Origin: Actinomadura rayongensis
GTDB taxonomy: Bacteria > Actinomycetota > Actinomycetes > Streptosporangiales > Streptosporangiaceae
Assembly: GCF_009831215.1 (NCBI RefSeq)
Contig: NZ_WUTW01000001.1
Coordinates: 1,631,423 to 1,695,422 of the forward strand
DNA length: 64,000 nucleotides
Direction: 5' to 3'
The notes beneath the pieces were generated by a model. It was not told where the DNA came from. It saw nothing but the letters and a program-made list of their open reading frames with translations, and made no database searches. Position numbers and translations under genes: made by a program. This document shows positions 44,196 to 58,077 of the stretch, piece after piece. Position 1 is the stretch's first letter. Each line of letters starts with the position of its first letter.

Positions 44196-44258
44196 GTGCC
44201 ACTGGTGATCATGAGGACGGCCGAGCCGGACGTCCCGGAGACGGACGCCGATGACTGA
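44196..44258 (+). CDS. 20-residue mini-protein preceding the holin-like gene
   Basis: GTG start with a very strong AGAGGAGGAA six bases upstream; product begins VPLVIMRTAEPDVPE and ends DADD. The frame overlaps the next start by eight bases. The ribosome-binding site argues that it is translated; the function may be only coupling. Confidence 0.45.
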   Translation: MPLVIMRTAEPDVPETDADD

Positions 44259-44499
44259 GCCGATGACCCCGCCGCCCGGCGTGATCATCACGGCCCGGGA
44301 CATCTACGACAAGCTCGTCGCCCTGGGCGGCAAGGTGGACGGGATGCTCACCACGTTCGAGCAGATCCGCGCCCAGCTCGCCGACCACGAGCAGCGGCTG
44401 CGCGCGAGCGAGCGGTGGCGGTACGCGCTGCCGCTGTCGGTCGTGCTCGGGCTGCTGTCGGCGGTGGCGTCCATCGTCGCGGGTCTCGCCGGGTCCTGA
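44251..44499 (+). CDS. Holin-like / XhlA-type small membrane protein
   Basis: An 82-residue protein: an N-terminal soluble part, a helical coiled segment (GKVDGMLTTFEQIRAQLADHEQRLRASERW) and one C-terminal membrane span (ALPLSVVLGLLSAVASIVAGLAG). This is the layout of XhlA/hemolysin-type phage membrane proteins that cooperate with holins. No endolysin gene accompanies it. Confidence 0.7.
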   Translation: MTEPMTPPPGVIITARDIYDKLVALGGKVDGMLTTFEQIRAQLADHEQRLRASERWRYALPLSVVLGLLSAVASIVAGLAGS

Positions 44500-44503
44500 C
44501 CCC

Positions 44504-44545
44504 GGCCGCCGCCGCGCCTCGCCAGGGGCGCGGCGGCGGCCTTTT
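44504..44545 (+). terminator. Terminator of the tail operon
   Basis: A perfect 15-bp stem (GGCCGCCGCCGCGCC with its complement), eight-base loop and TTTT begin five bases after the holin-like stop. Confidence 0.9.
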
Positions 44546-44620
44546 CGGAGGTTCTGGTCGCGGGGCGTGTGCTGCTCGGTGCGGGTGTGGTGCGGCGGGT
44601 GCCGCGTTACGGGTGATGTT

Positions 44621-44699
44621 CGTTCGAACGGGTGTCGTGCCTGGTCAGATGGGGTTTTCGGGGGAGGTGGTGACGGTGGGGAGCGGTGTCCGTTCGAAC
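44621..44699. repeat. Two GTTCGAAC palindromes upstream of the HEPN promoter
   Basis: CGTTCGAACG at 44621-44630 and GTTCGAAC at 44692-44699 share a core with the LexA box at 44741-44756 but without its four-base spacer. The second palindrome abuts the -35 hexamer. They may be operators of another regulator or degenerate relatives of the SOS box. Confidence 0.45.
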
Positions 44700-44702
44700 A
44701 CA

Positions 44703-44731
44703 TTGACGAATCGTCGCGGGGGCGGTTAACT
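44703..44731 (+). promoter_or_regulatory. Sigma-70-type promoter of the HEPN gene
   Basis: TTGACG (44703-44708), 17-base spacer, TTAACT (44726-44731). Spacing is ideal; transcription would start near 44738. Confidence 0.6.
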
Positions 44732-44740
44732 GGTGTGGCA

Positions 44741-44756
44741 TCGAACTTTTGTTCGA
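44741..44756. promoter_or_regulatory. LexA (SOS) box
   Basis: TCGAACTTTTGTTCGA is a perfect inverted repeat containing CGAAC-N4-GTTCG, the LexA operator known from Bacillus and actinobacteria. It sits at about +3 of the predicted transcript, where LexA would block initiation. Confidence 0.8.
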
Positions 44757-44894
44757 TGTGGTGCGGTACTCGCGGACCGCACCAGGGCCATCGGGTCCGC
44801 CGCCGTATGCGCGACGGCGGCGGACCCGGCCGGCCGGGCGGGGAGAGGGGAAGCTCCGCGCCCGGCCGGGCGCCCGCGCCCGGAAGGAGGCACC

Positions 44895-45422
44895 ATGTCC
44901 GGAACGACACACGACACGACCGTGACGCGCGGCGCCCACGCGCCCGCGCGGCCCGGACCGGCGCCGACGGCGACGCCGAACCCCGCGCCGAGTCCCGCGC
45001 CGAGCCCACGCCCCCGTCCCCTCCCGGCCCCCCGTACGGCGCACACGGCCGTCAGCCAGTTGCACGCCGCGCGGCGGAGCCTCGCCGAGGCCGCCGAGGC
45101 GACCTCGCCCGCCCTCCGGTACGTCCACGCCCACATGGCGGCGCTGCGCGCGGCGGCGGCCGTGCTCGCCGCGTCCGAGCCCCTGGAGACCCACCGGCGC
45201 GGACGGCCGCGCAGCGTGTGGGTGCTGCTGCCCGAGGCCGACCCGGCGCTGCGCGAGTGGGCCGCGTTCTTCGCGGCGGGCGCCGACAAGCGCGCCGCCG
45301 CCGAGGCCGGCCTGCCGCGCGCGGTGACGCCGCGCGAGGCCGACGAACTCGTCCAGGACGCCGACGTGTTCGTCTCCCTGGTCGAGGACACCCTCGGCGT
45401 CCCCGGCCAGTCGATGCTGTGA
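44895..45422 (+). CDS. SAV_6107-type HEPN domain protein, predicted SOS-controlled
   Basis: A 175-residue protein with a Pro/Ala-rich disordered N-terminal tail (about 1-48) and a helical HEPN-like domain (VSQLHAARRSLAEAAEAT through VWVLLPEADPALREWAAFFAAGADKRAAAEAG). I recall this family by the Streptomyces SAV_6107 name. HEPN proteins are often RNases or partners of nucleotidyltransferases, but the RX4-6H catalytic motif is not evident here. GGAAGGAGG precedes the ATG. A LexA box upstream predicts DNA-damage induction. Confidence 0.8.
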   Translation: MSGTTHDTTVTRGAHAPARPGPAPTATPNPAPSPAPSPRPRPLPAPRTAHTAVSQLHAARRSLAEAAEATSPALRYVHAHMAALRAAAAVLAASEPLETHRRGRPRSVWVLLPEADPALREWAAFFAAGADKRAAAEAGLPRAVTPREADELVQDADVFVSLVEDTLGVPGQSML

Positions 45423-45536
45423 ATACCGGTCCCTCCGGCGCGGGAGTTCGCCCCCGCGCCGGAAGGACGCGCGCGCGGCGGCCGAGGTGACCTGGCGGCC
45501 GGTTCAACCCCCCCCGGACCGGCCGTCGATCCGGCC

Positions 45537-45570
45537 GGGGGCGCGGGTTCGCCCCTTGGCCCGCGCCCCC
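45537..45570. terminator. Secondary GC hairpin between the HEPN gene and bldD
   Basis: GGGGGCGCGGG pairs with CCCGCGCCCCC across a 12-base loop. It adds to the stronger palindrome at 45584-45626 in the same convergent spacer. Confidence 0.45.
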
Positions 45571-45583
45571 GGTCCCCGGAAAA

Positions 45584-45626
45584 CGCCGGGGGCGGGGACG
45601 GATCGGATCCGTCCCCGCCCCCGGCG
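45584..45626. terminator. Bidirectional terminator palindrome downstream of bldD
   Basis: Two perfect 19-base arms (CGCCGGGGGCGGGGACGGA and its complement) around a five-base loop, seven bases from the bldD stop. It separates two convergent genes and can serve both. Confidence 0.85.
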
Positions 45627-45632
45627 AACGCG

Positions 45633-46127
45633 CTAGAAGGACTCGACGGCCCGGCGGGCCTCCGGGTCCAGGACGCCCCAGCCGATCAGCTCCTCGGTCA
45701 GCTCCGTCGGGGACTTGTCGTAGATCACGGCGAGGGAGCGCAGGTCCTCCTGCCGGATCGACAGGACCTTCCCGTTGTAGTCGCCCCGCTGGCTCTGGAT
45801 CGTCTGGGCGTAGCGGGCGAGGGGCCCGGCCTTGTCCTTCGGCAGCTGCTGCAGGCGCTCCAGGTCGATGACGAGCTTGGGCGTCGGCCCGAGCGGACTC
45901 GGCGCGGCGCCCCCGGGCAGTAGCTCCGACACCGGCACGCCGTAGAAGTCGGCGAGCTCGGCGAGCTTCTGCACGGTGACGGCTCGGTCGCCCCGCTCGT
46001 ACGAACCCACGACGACGGCCTTCCAGCGCCCTCGCGACTTCTCCTCCACTCCGTGCAGGGACAGGCCCTGCTGGGTGCGGATGGCGCGCAGGCGCGCACC
46101 GAGAGCCTTAGCGTATTCAGACGGCAT
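45633..46127 (-). CDS. bldD: BldD developmental master regulator
   Basis: A 164-residue repressor with N-terminal XRE-type helix-turn-helix (LRAIRTQQGLSLHGVEEKS, about 13-62) and a C-terminal c-di-GMP-binding domain. The binding signature RXD-X8-RXXD is intact: Arg114, Asp116, Arg125, Asp128 (RGD then RQED). The numbering equals that reported for Streptomyces BldD, which supports the ATG at 46127 over one at 46154. In Streptomyces a tetramer of c-di-GMP drives BldD dimerisation to repress sporulation genes. The locus lies next to the pyr operon as in Streptomyces. Confidence 0.95.
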   Translation of the reverse strand: MPSEYAKALGARLRAIRTQQGLSLHGVEEKSRGRWKAVVVGSYERGDRAVTVQKLAELADFYGVPVSELLPGGAAPSPLGPTPKLVIDLERLQQLPKDKAGPLARYAQTIQSQRGDYNGKVLSIRQEDLRSLAVIYDKSPTELTEELIGWGVLDPEARRAVESF

Positions 46128-48087
<1,960 letters not shown>

Positions 48088-48091
<4 letters not shown>

Positions 48092-49374
48092 CCGCGTACC
48101 TGATCAGGAACGGCCGGATCCTCGGCGGCGAGGCGGCGGACGTCCTCGTCCGCGACGGCGTGATCGCGGCGGTCGGCCGCGGCCTGGACGCCGGCGACGC
48201 CGAGGTCGTGGACGCGACCGGCCTCGTCGTGCTGCCCGGCCTGGTGGACCTGCACACCCACCTGCGCGAGCCCGGCCGCGAGGACGCCGAGACCGTCGAG
48301 TCCGGGACGAAGGCCGCCGCGATGGGCGGGTACACGGCCGTCCACGCGATGGCCAACACCGACCCGGTGGCCGACACCGCGGGCGTCGTGGAGCAGGTCT
48401 GGCGGCTCGGCCGCGAGGCGGGGTACTGCGACGTCCACCCGGTCGGCGCGGTCACCAACGGCATCCGCGGCGAGCAGCTCGCCGAGCTGGGCGCGATGGC
48501 CGACTCGGCCGCCCGCGTCCGGGTGTTCTCCGACGACGGGCACTGCGTGTCGGACGCGGTGATCATGCGGCGGGCGCTGGAGTACGTGAAGGCGTTCGAC
48601 GGCGTCGTCGCGCAGCACGCGCAGGAGCCGCGCCTGACCGAGGGCGCCCAGCTCAACGAGGGCGAGATGTCGGCGGCGCTCGGGCTGCGCGGCTGGCCGG
48701 CGGTCGCCGAGGAGGCGATCATCGCGCGGGACGTGCTGCTCGCCGAGCACGTCGGGTCGCGGCTGCACGTCTGCCACGTGTCCACCGCCGGGTCCGTCGA
48801 GATCATCCGGTGGGCCAAGAGCCGGGGCTGCCAGGTCACCGCCGAGGTGACGCCGCACCACCTGCTGCTGGACGACACCCGCGCCTGCGGCTACGACCCG
48901 ATCTTCAAGGTGAACCCGCCGCTGCGCACCGTCGACGACGTCACCGCGCTGCGGCACGCCCTCGCCGACGGCACCGTCGACTGCGTCGCCACCGACCACG
49001 CCCCGCACCCGGTCGAGGCCAAGGAGACCGAGTGGGCCGAGGCGGCGATGGGGATGATCGGGCTGGAGACCGCGCTGCCGGTCGTCCAGGAGGCGATGAT
49101 CGAGACCGGCCTGCTGGACTGGGCCGGCGTCGCCGACCGCATGTCGTTCGCCCCCGCGCGGATCGGCCGGCTGGACGGGCAGGGCCGCCCGATCGAGCCG
49201 GGCGCGCCCGCGAACCTCACCGTGTACGACGCGTCGCCGCGCCGCGCCGTGGACCCGGCCGCGATGACGTCCAAGAGCCGCAACACCCCCTACGCCGGGC
49301 TCACCCTCCCCGGCCGGGTCGTCGCGACGTTCCTGCGGGGCCGCCCCACCGTGCTGGAAGGAAAGCTGCAGTGA
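48088..49374 (+). CDS. pyrC: Dihydroorotase (class I)
   Basis: A 428-residue amidohydrolase closing carbamoyl aspartate to dihydroorotate. The zinc ligands are in [17 protein letters not shown] and [16 protein letters not shown] and PANLTVYD are also typical. GTG overlaps the pyrB stop; stop overlaps the carA start. Confidence 0.96.
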
Positions 49375-50488
49375 CCGACACCGCAATTCTCGTCCTGGAG
49401 GACGGTCGCGTCTTCCGGGGAACGCCGTACGGGGCCGTGGGGGAGACGCTCGGCGAGATCGTCTTCAACACCGGCATGACCGGCTACCAGGAGACGCTGA
49501 CCGACCCGTCGTACGCGCGCCAGATCGTCGCGATGACGGCCCCCCACATCGGCAACACGGGCGTGAACGAGGAGGACCCCGAGTCGTCCCGCATCCAGGT
49601 CGCCGGGTACGTCGTGCGCGAGCCCGCGCGGGTCGCGTCGAACTGGCGGGCCACCGGGTCGCTCGGGTCGGCGCTGCGCGACCAGGGCGTCGTCGGGATC
49701 GCGATCCCCGGCACCCGCGCGCTGACCCGCCACCTGCGCGACCGCGGCGCGATGCGCGCCGGGATCTTCAGCGGCCCGGCGGTCGCGGACGAGCGCGAAC
49801 TCGTCGCGCGCGTCCAGGCGGCCCCCGGGATGGAGGGCGCGGACCTGGCCAAGGAGGTCTCGACGCGGGAGCCGTACGTCGTCCCGGCGATCGGGGACAG
49901 GCGGTTCACCGTCGCCGCCGTGGACCTCGGCATCAAGGCGATGACGCCGCACCGGCTGGCCGAGCGGGGCTGCGAGGTCCACGTGCTGCCCGCCGACGTC
50001 ACCGCCGCCGACATCCTCGCGCTGCGCCCCGACGGCGTGTTCTTCTCCAACGGCCCGGGCGACCCGGCGACCGCCGACGGCGCGGTGGCCGCGCTGCGCG
50101 GCGTGCTGACGGCCGAGGTCCCGTTCTTCGGGATCTGCTTCGGGAACCAGATCTTCGGCCGCGCGCTCGGCCTCGGGACGTACAAGCTGCGGTTCGGGCA
50201 CCGGGGCGTCAACCAGCCCGTCCAGGACCGCGCGACCGGACGCGTCGCGGTGTCGGCGCACAACCACGGCTTCGCGGTGGACGCGCCGACCGACGGCCCG
50301 TTCGACACCCCCTACGGCCGTGCCGAGGTCAGCCACGTCAACCTCAACGACGGCTGCGTGGAGGGCCTGCGGCTGCTGGACCGGCCCGCGTTCTCCGTCC
50401 AGTACCACCCGGAGGCGGCGGCGGGCCCGCACGACGCCACCGGCCTGTTCGACCGCTTCTGCGACCTGATGACGAAGGGAGCGGAGTG

Positions 50489-50489
<1 letters not shown>
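49371..50489 (+). CDS. carA: Carbamoyl phosphate synthase small subunit
   Basis: A 372-residue glutaminase subunit with N-terminal domain (about 1-170, [16 protein letters not shown]) and class I amidotransferase domain containing the nucleophile in [12 protein letters not shown] and the His-Glu pair in [13 protein letters not shown]. The usual His after Gly in the nucleophile elbow is Asn here, as in some mycobacterial relatives. It releases ammonia for CarB. Confidence 0.96.
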
Positions 50490-53818
<3,329 letters not shown>

Positions 53819-53851
53819 GCGCGCCCGCGTAGCGACGACGAGAGGGAGCTT

Positions 53852-54739
53852 GTGTCCGACTCACCGGTGCAGACGTCGGCGACGGTCCTGACGGTCCGCG
53901 GGGTGCAGGACTACCACGCGATGACACTGGTCGCCCCGGCCGTCGCCGAACGGTTCCGGCCGGGGCAGTTCGTGGCGCTGGCGGTCGGCGGCGACCACTC
54001 GTCCCGGCTGATCCGCCGCTGCTTCGGCGTCTACGAGGTGAAACCGGACTACGGCGGGACGGTCGAGGTCGTCTTCGCCGACACCGAACCCGGCACCGCG
54101 TGGCTGGCCGGGCGCCGCTCCCGCGACAAACTCGACGTCCTCGGGCCGCTCGGCCGCCCGTTCCGGCTGCCCCGCGACCCCGTCACCTGCCTGCTGGTCG
54201 GCGGGGGACCGGGCGGCGCCGCGCTGTTCGCCCTCGCCGACACGCTGCGGCGGCGCGGGTGCCACGTCCACTTCGTCCTCGGCGGGACGACCGGACGGCA
54301 CGTGTTCGGCTCCCGCATGGCCCAGCGCATCGGCGACAGCGCGACCGTCACGACCGAGGACGGCTCGACGGGGGAGCGCGGCACCGTCCGCGAGATCCTG
54401 CCCCGCGTCGTGGCCGAGACGGGCGCGGACGTCGTCTACGCGTGCGGCCCGACGCCGCTCCTGCGGGCCGTCACGCGCGTCGCCGCCGAGTTCGGCCTGC
54501 CCTCGCAGGTGTCGGTGCAGGAGTTCCTCGGCCGGACGGGCGCGTGCGGCATCGGGGCGTGCATGACGTGCGTCCTGCCCGTCCAGGGCGAGGACGGCGT
54601 CACGCGCATGGTCCGGGCCTGCGCCGACGGGCCCGTCCTGCGCGGCGACCGCGTCCGCTGGGGCGACCTCGGCACGATCCCGTTCGACGCCCTCGGCGCG
54701 CCGCGCGCCGCCGCACTCCCCGACGGAGGCGCCCGGTGA
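53852..54739 (+). CDS. pyrK: Dihydroorotate dehydrogenase electron transfer subunit
   Basis: A 295-residue flavoprotein of the ferredoxin-NADP reductase superfamily. FRPGQFVALAVGG and RRCFGVYEV bind FAD, LLVGGGPGGAALFALA binds NAD, and the C-terminal CGIGACMTCVLP plus a later cysteine (VRACADGPV) ligate a [2Fe-2S] cluster. It pairs with the next gene to form a class 1B, NAD-linked dehydrogenase. GTG start. Confidence 0.94.
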   Translation: MSDSPVQTSATVLTVRGVQDYHAMTLVAPAVAERFRPGQFVALAVGGDHSSRLIRRCFGVYEVKPDYGGTVEVVFADTEPGTAWLAGRRSRDKLDVLGPLGRPFRLPRDPVTCLLVGGGPGGAALFALADTLRRRGCHVHFVLGGTTGRHVFGSRMAQRIGDSATVTTEDGSTGERGTVREILPRVVAETGADVVYACGPTPLLRAVTRVAAEFGLPSQVSVQEFLGRTGACGIGACMTCVLPVQGEDGVTRMVRACADGPVLRGDRVRWGDLGTIPFDALGAPRAAALPDGGAR

Positions 54740-55746
54740 GCGACCGCCTGCGGACCGTCCTCGGCCCGCTCGACCTGTCCGCGCCGCTGCTGACCGCCGC
54801 CGGGTGCGGCGGCTCGGGACGCGAGCTGGCGCAGTTCTTCGAGCTGTCCAAGCTCGGCGCGTTCGTCACGCCGTCGGTGACGCTGCGGCCCCGCGCCGGA
54901 CGGCCCACGCCGCGCGTCGCCGAGGCGCCGAGCGCTTTGCTGACCGCGATGGGACTGCCCGGGCCCGGCATCGAAGGCTTCCTCGACCGGGACCTGCCGT
55001 GGCTCGCCGAGCAGGACGTCCCGGTCGTCGTGTCGCTCGCGGGCGACAGCGCCGAGGAGTTCGGCGAGCTGGCCGCCCGGCTGCGCGGCGCGCCCGGCGT
55101 CGCGGCGATCGAGGTCAACGTCGCCTGCCCGAACGTCGAGGACCGGGGGCGGATGTTCTCCCGGCACCCGCGCTCGGCGGCGTCGGTCGTGCGGGCCGCG
55201 CGGGCCGGGGCGGCGCCGGGCACGCCGGTGCTGGCCAAGCTCGCGCCGGACGCCGCCGACCTCGCGAACGTCGCGCTGGCGTGCGTGGACGCGGGCGCGG
55301 ACGGCCTGACGCTCATCAACACCGTCGAGGGCATGGCGATCGACACCACGACGCTGCGGCCCACGCTCACCGGCGTGTCGGGCGGGCTGTCGGGGCCGGC
55401 GATCCGCCCGATCGCGCTGCGGTGCGTCTACCAGGTCCACGCCGCGCTGCCGGACGTGCCGATCGTGGGGGTCGGCGGCGTCACGTCCGGCCTGGACGCC
55501 CTGGAGTTCCTGCTGGCGGGCGCGTCGGCGGTCGCGGTGGGCACGACCCTGTTCCACGATCCCGGGGCCGTCCCGCGCATCCTGCGCGAGCTGGAGGAGG
55601 CCCTGGCCGCCCGCCGGCTCGGCCGCGTCGCCGACGCCGTCGGGCTGGCCCACAAGCCCGCCGGGTACGTCCCGCCGCTCGCCGGGATCGACGTCCCGCC
55701 GCCCGCGGCGCCGGCCGAGCCCGAACTGAAGGAGACCCTGCCATGA
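54736..55746 (+). CDS. pyrD: Dihydroorotate dehydrogenase, class 1B catalytic subunit
   Basis: A 336-residue FMN barrel enzyme oxidising dihydroorotate to orotate. The active-site segment is VNVACPNVEDRG, with the catalytic cysteine of class 1 enzymes (class 2 uses serine); LINTVEGMAID, VGGVTSGLDALEFLLAGASAVAVGT are also characteristic. Its GTG overlaps pyrK by four bases, consistent with a 1B heterotetramer using NAD. Confidence 0.95.
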   Translation: MSDRLRTVLGPLDLSAPLLTAAGCGGSGRELAQFFELSKLGAFVTPSVTLRPRAGRPTPRVAEAPSALLTAMGLPGPGIEGFLDRDLPWLAEQDVPVVVSLAGDSAEEFGELAARLRGAPGVAAIEVNVACPNVEDRGRMFSRHPRSAASVVRAARAGAAPGTPVLAKLAPDAADLANVALACVDAGADGLTLINTVEGMAIDTTTLRPTLTGVSGGLSGPAIRPIALRCVYQVHAALPDVPIVGVGGVTSGLDALEFLLAGASAVAVGTTLFHDPGAVPRILRELEEALAARRLGRVADAVGLAHKPAGYVPPLAGIDVPPPAAPAEPELKETLP

Positions 55747-56435
55747 CCCGCGCCCCCGTCGCCGTCGCGCTGGACGCCCCCGAGCTGGACACGGCCGCGC
55801 GGTGGGCGTCGCTCGTCGCGCCGCACGTCAGCACGCTCAAGGTCGGTCTTGAGCTGTATTTGCGCTACGGCACCGAGGCGGTCACTCGCGTGCGGGACGC
55901 GGGCGACGCGGACCTTTTCCTGGATTTGAAGCTGCACGACATTCCGGCGACCGTGGCGGGCGCGGCGCGGTCGGTGGCGCGGCTGAAGCCCGCGTACCTG
56001 ACCGTCCACGCGGCCGGGGGGCCGGACATGGTGCGGGCGGCGGTGGAGGCCGCGCCCGACACGCGCGTCGCCGCCGTGACGCTTCTCACATCGCTGGACG
56101 ACGCGGACCTCGCCGCGCTCGGCGTCGCCGGCCCGGTGCCCGCCGCCGTGCTGCGGTTCGCGGTCCTCGCCGTCGAGGCGGGCGCGCGGGCGCTCGTGTG
56201 CTCGCCGCGCGAGGCGTCGGCGGTCCGCGACGCCGTCGGGCCGGACGTCGTGATCATCACGCCGGGGGTGCGGCCCGCGGGGGCGGACGTTCAGGACCAG
56301 GCGCGCGTCGCGACGCCCGAGAGCGCGCTCGCGGCCGGGGCGGACCTGGTCGTCGTCGGGCGTCCGATCACGCGGGCGGACGATCCCGGCGCCGCCGCCG
56401 CGGCGCTCGCCGCCGGGCTCCGCGCCGCGCGCTGA
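55743..56435 (+). CDS. pyrF: Orotidine 5'-phosphate decarboxylase (type 1)
   Basis: A 230-residue barrel enzyme producing UMP. The catalytic motif DLKLHDIPATVAGA with the Asp-Lys-x-x-Asp array is present, along with KVGLELYLRYG and ITPGVRPAG. Its ATG overlaps the pyrD stop. It is the last gene of the operon. Confidence 0.95.
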   Translation: MTRAPVAVALDAPELDTAARWASLVAPHVSTLKVGLELYLRYGTEAVTRVRDAGDADLFLDLKLHDIPATVAGAARSVARLKPAYLTVHAAGGPDMVRAAVEAAPDTRVAAVTLLTSLDDADLAALGVAGPVPAAVLRFAVLAVEAGARALVCSPREASAVRDAVGPDVVIITPGVRPAGADVQDQARVATPESALAAGADLVVVGRPITRADDPGAAAAALAAGLRAAR

Positions 56436-56778
56436 GCGCGCTCCGCCGAGCGGTCGCCGGGGGTTCGCGGGGCATGAATGGAACGCTCCATAACGGGCGT
56501 GCCGACTCTCCGCCGGGGGCCTCGGTCAGGGTGACGAGTCACACATTCCGGGCCGCAGTGGGCGGTTTTCCACGATCATGCGAAAGTCCCAGGATGGCGG
56601 GGGGTTGGGTGCCGGACCGGCCCGAGTTGTGTACCCTCTGTATTCGGGACGCTTCAAGGAGTGATTTTCGTGATTTTGTGGCGGGCTAAACGGGCTTTCA
56701 CGTTGCCTTATGGGGCGTGAACTCGCTAGTTTCCCGTCCCGTCCGACTCCGTCGAGTGGAAACCTGAGGTGACCCGGC
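56436..56778. other. Intergenic region before the integration host factor gene
   Basis: This 343-base spacer holds no gene I can support. It is less GC-rich from about 56590 to 56720 and includes candidate promoter words such as TTGTGTACCCTCTGTATTCG near 56626-56645. The transcript start would leave a leader of over 100 bases. GAGGTGA lies before the GTG start of the next gene. Confidence 0.4.
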
Positions 56779-57105
56779 GTGGCTCTTCCGCCCCTGACCC
56801 CCGAACAGCGCGCCGCAGCCCTGGAGAAGGCTGCCAAGGCCCGTAAAGAGCGGGCCGAGGTAAAGAACCGGCTCAAGCACGGGGGGACCTCGCTCGCCGA
56901 GGTCCTCAAGGAGGGTCAGGCCGACGACGTCATCGGAAAGATGAAGGTGTCGGCCCTCCTGGAATCCCTGCCCGGTGTGGGCAAGGTGCGTGCCAAGCAG
57001 ATCATGGAGCGCCTGGGCATCGCCGAATCCCGCCGCGTGCGGGGTCTCGGCGCCAACCAGCGCGCCTCCCTGGAGCGTGAGTTCGGCGGCGGTGGAAACC
57101 GCTGA
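56779..57105 (+). CDS. Actinobacterial integration host factor (mIHF)
   Basis: A 108-residue DNA-binding protein unrelated to HU/IHF of enterics. It has an N-terminal long helix ([27 protein letters not shown]), the helix-hairpin-like [29 protein letters not shown] and [11 protein letters not shown]. In Streptomyces and mycobacteria it binds DNA non-specifically, supports phage L5 integration and affects development. GTG start after GAGGTGA. It is followed by gmk. Confidence 0.94.
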   Translation: MALPPLTPEQRAAALEKAAKARKERAEVKNRLKHGGTSLAEVLKEGQADDVIGKMKVSALLESLPGVGKVRAKQIMERLGIAESRRVRGLGANQRASLEREFGGGGNR

Positions 57106-57199
57106 CCCGCGCTCCGTGGACGGGCGTGACGGCGATGCCGTCGCGGCCGGTCCGGGTGTGCCCGGCGCCGGCTCCATCTCGTCCGGTTCCGAGGCATTC

Positions 57200-57790
57200 A
57201 TGACTGCTTCGGAAGGCTTCGACGTGCAAGCTCCCTCCCACCGGCGGCTGACGGTCCTCTCCGGCCCGTCAGGCGTCGGGAAGAGCACGGTCGTCGCCGA
57301 GATCCGGCGTTCGCATCCTGAGGTGTGGCTGTCGGTCTCGGTGACAACCCGGTCTCCCCGGCCGGGAGAAAAGCACGGTGTGCAGTACTTCTTCGTCGAC
57401 GATGCCGGTTTCGACCGGCTCGTCGCCGAAGGGGAACTTCTTGAATGGGCGGAATTCGCCGGAAATCGCTATGGAACTCCGCGCGGACCCGTCGTCGAAC
57501 GCCTCACCCGGGGCGAGCCCGTCCTGCTGGAGATCGATCTGCAGGGCGCCCGCCAGGTCCGCGCCGCGATGCCCGAGGCGCGCCTGGTGTTCCTCGCGCC
57601 GCCGAGCTGGGACGAACTCGTCCGCCGCCTGACCGGGCGCGGCACCGAACCGCCGGACGTCATCGAGCGCCGGCTCGCCGCCGCCCGCGTCGAACTCGCG
57701 GCCGAGAAGGAGTTCGACCTCACGCTCGTCAACACGTCCGTCCGGGACGTGTGCGCCGAACTGCTAACCTTGATGGTCGTCCACCCTTAG
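57200..57790 (+). CDS. gmk: Guanylate kinase
   Basis: A 196-residue kinase phosphorylating GMP to GDP. P-loop [11 protein letters not shown], the GMP-binding [19 protein letters not shown] and the lid region [17 protein letters not shown] are standard. ATG at 57200 gives the usual length with a short N-terminal tail; an earlier start in the same frame would extend it by a non-conserved piece. Confidence 0.95.
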   Translation: MTASEGFDVQAPSHRRLTVLSGPSGVGKSTVVAEIRRSHPEVWLSVSVTTRSPRPGEKHGVQYFFVDDAGFDRLVAEGELLEWAEFAGNRYGTPRGPVVERLTRGEPVLLEIDLQGARQVRAAMPEARLVFLAPPSWDELVRRLTGRGTEPPDVIERRLAAARVELAAEKEFDLTLVNTSVRDVCAELLTLMVVHP

Positions 57791-57811
57791 CTTCGATCGG
57801 AAGGCCACCGC

Positions 57812-58066
57812 GTGGCAGCCAGCAACGAAGGCATCACCAACCCGTCGATCGACGAGCTGCTCGAAGTCGTCGACACCAAGTACGGCCTCGTGAGCATCGC
57901 GGCCAAGCGCGCCCGGCAGATCAACGCCTACTACGCCCAGCTCGGCGAGGGCCTGCTGGAGTACGTCGGCCCCCTGGTGGAGACCCAGGTCCAGGAGAAG
58001 CCGCTGTCGATCGCGCTCCGCGAGACGCGCGAGGGGCTCCTGCACGCCGAGCCCGTCGAGGGCTGA
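57812..58066 (+). CDS. rpoZ: RNA polymerase omega subunit
   Basis: An 84-residue protein with the conserved [26 protein letters not shown] and [11 protein letters not shown] segments. GTG after GGAAGG. It helps assemble RNA polymerase and forms part of the ppGpp site in other bacteria. Genes gmk-rpoZ-coaBC-metK are in the usual actinobacterial order. Confidence 0.96.
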   Translation: MAASNEGITNPSIDELLEVVDTKYGLVSIAAKRARQINAYYAQLGEGLLEYVGPLVETQVQEKPLSIALRETREGLLHAEPVEG

Positions 58067-58077
58067 TCCGGCCCCGG

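Noticed and set aside
31764..44894. Attachment sites or integrase for the tail locus
   Set aside because: No integrase frame, tRNA gene or convincing flanking direct repeat was found at either border, so I do not annotate an integrated element boundary.
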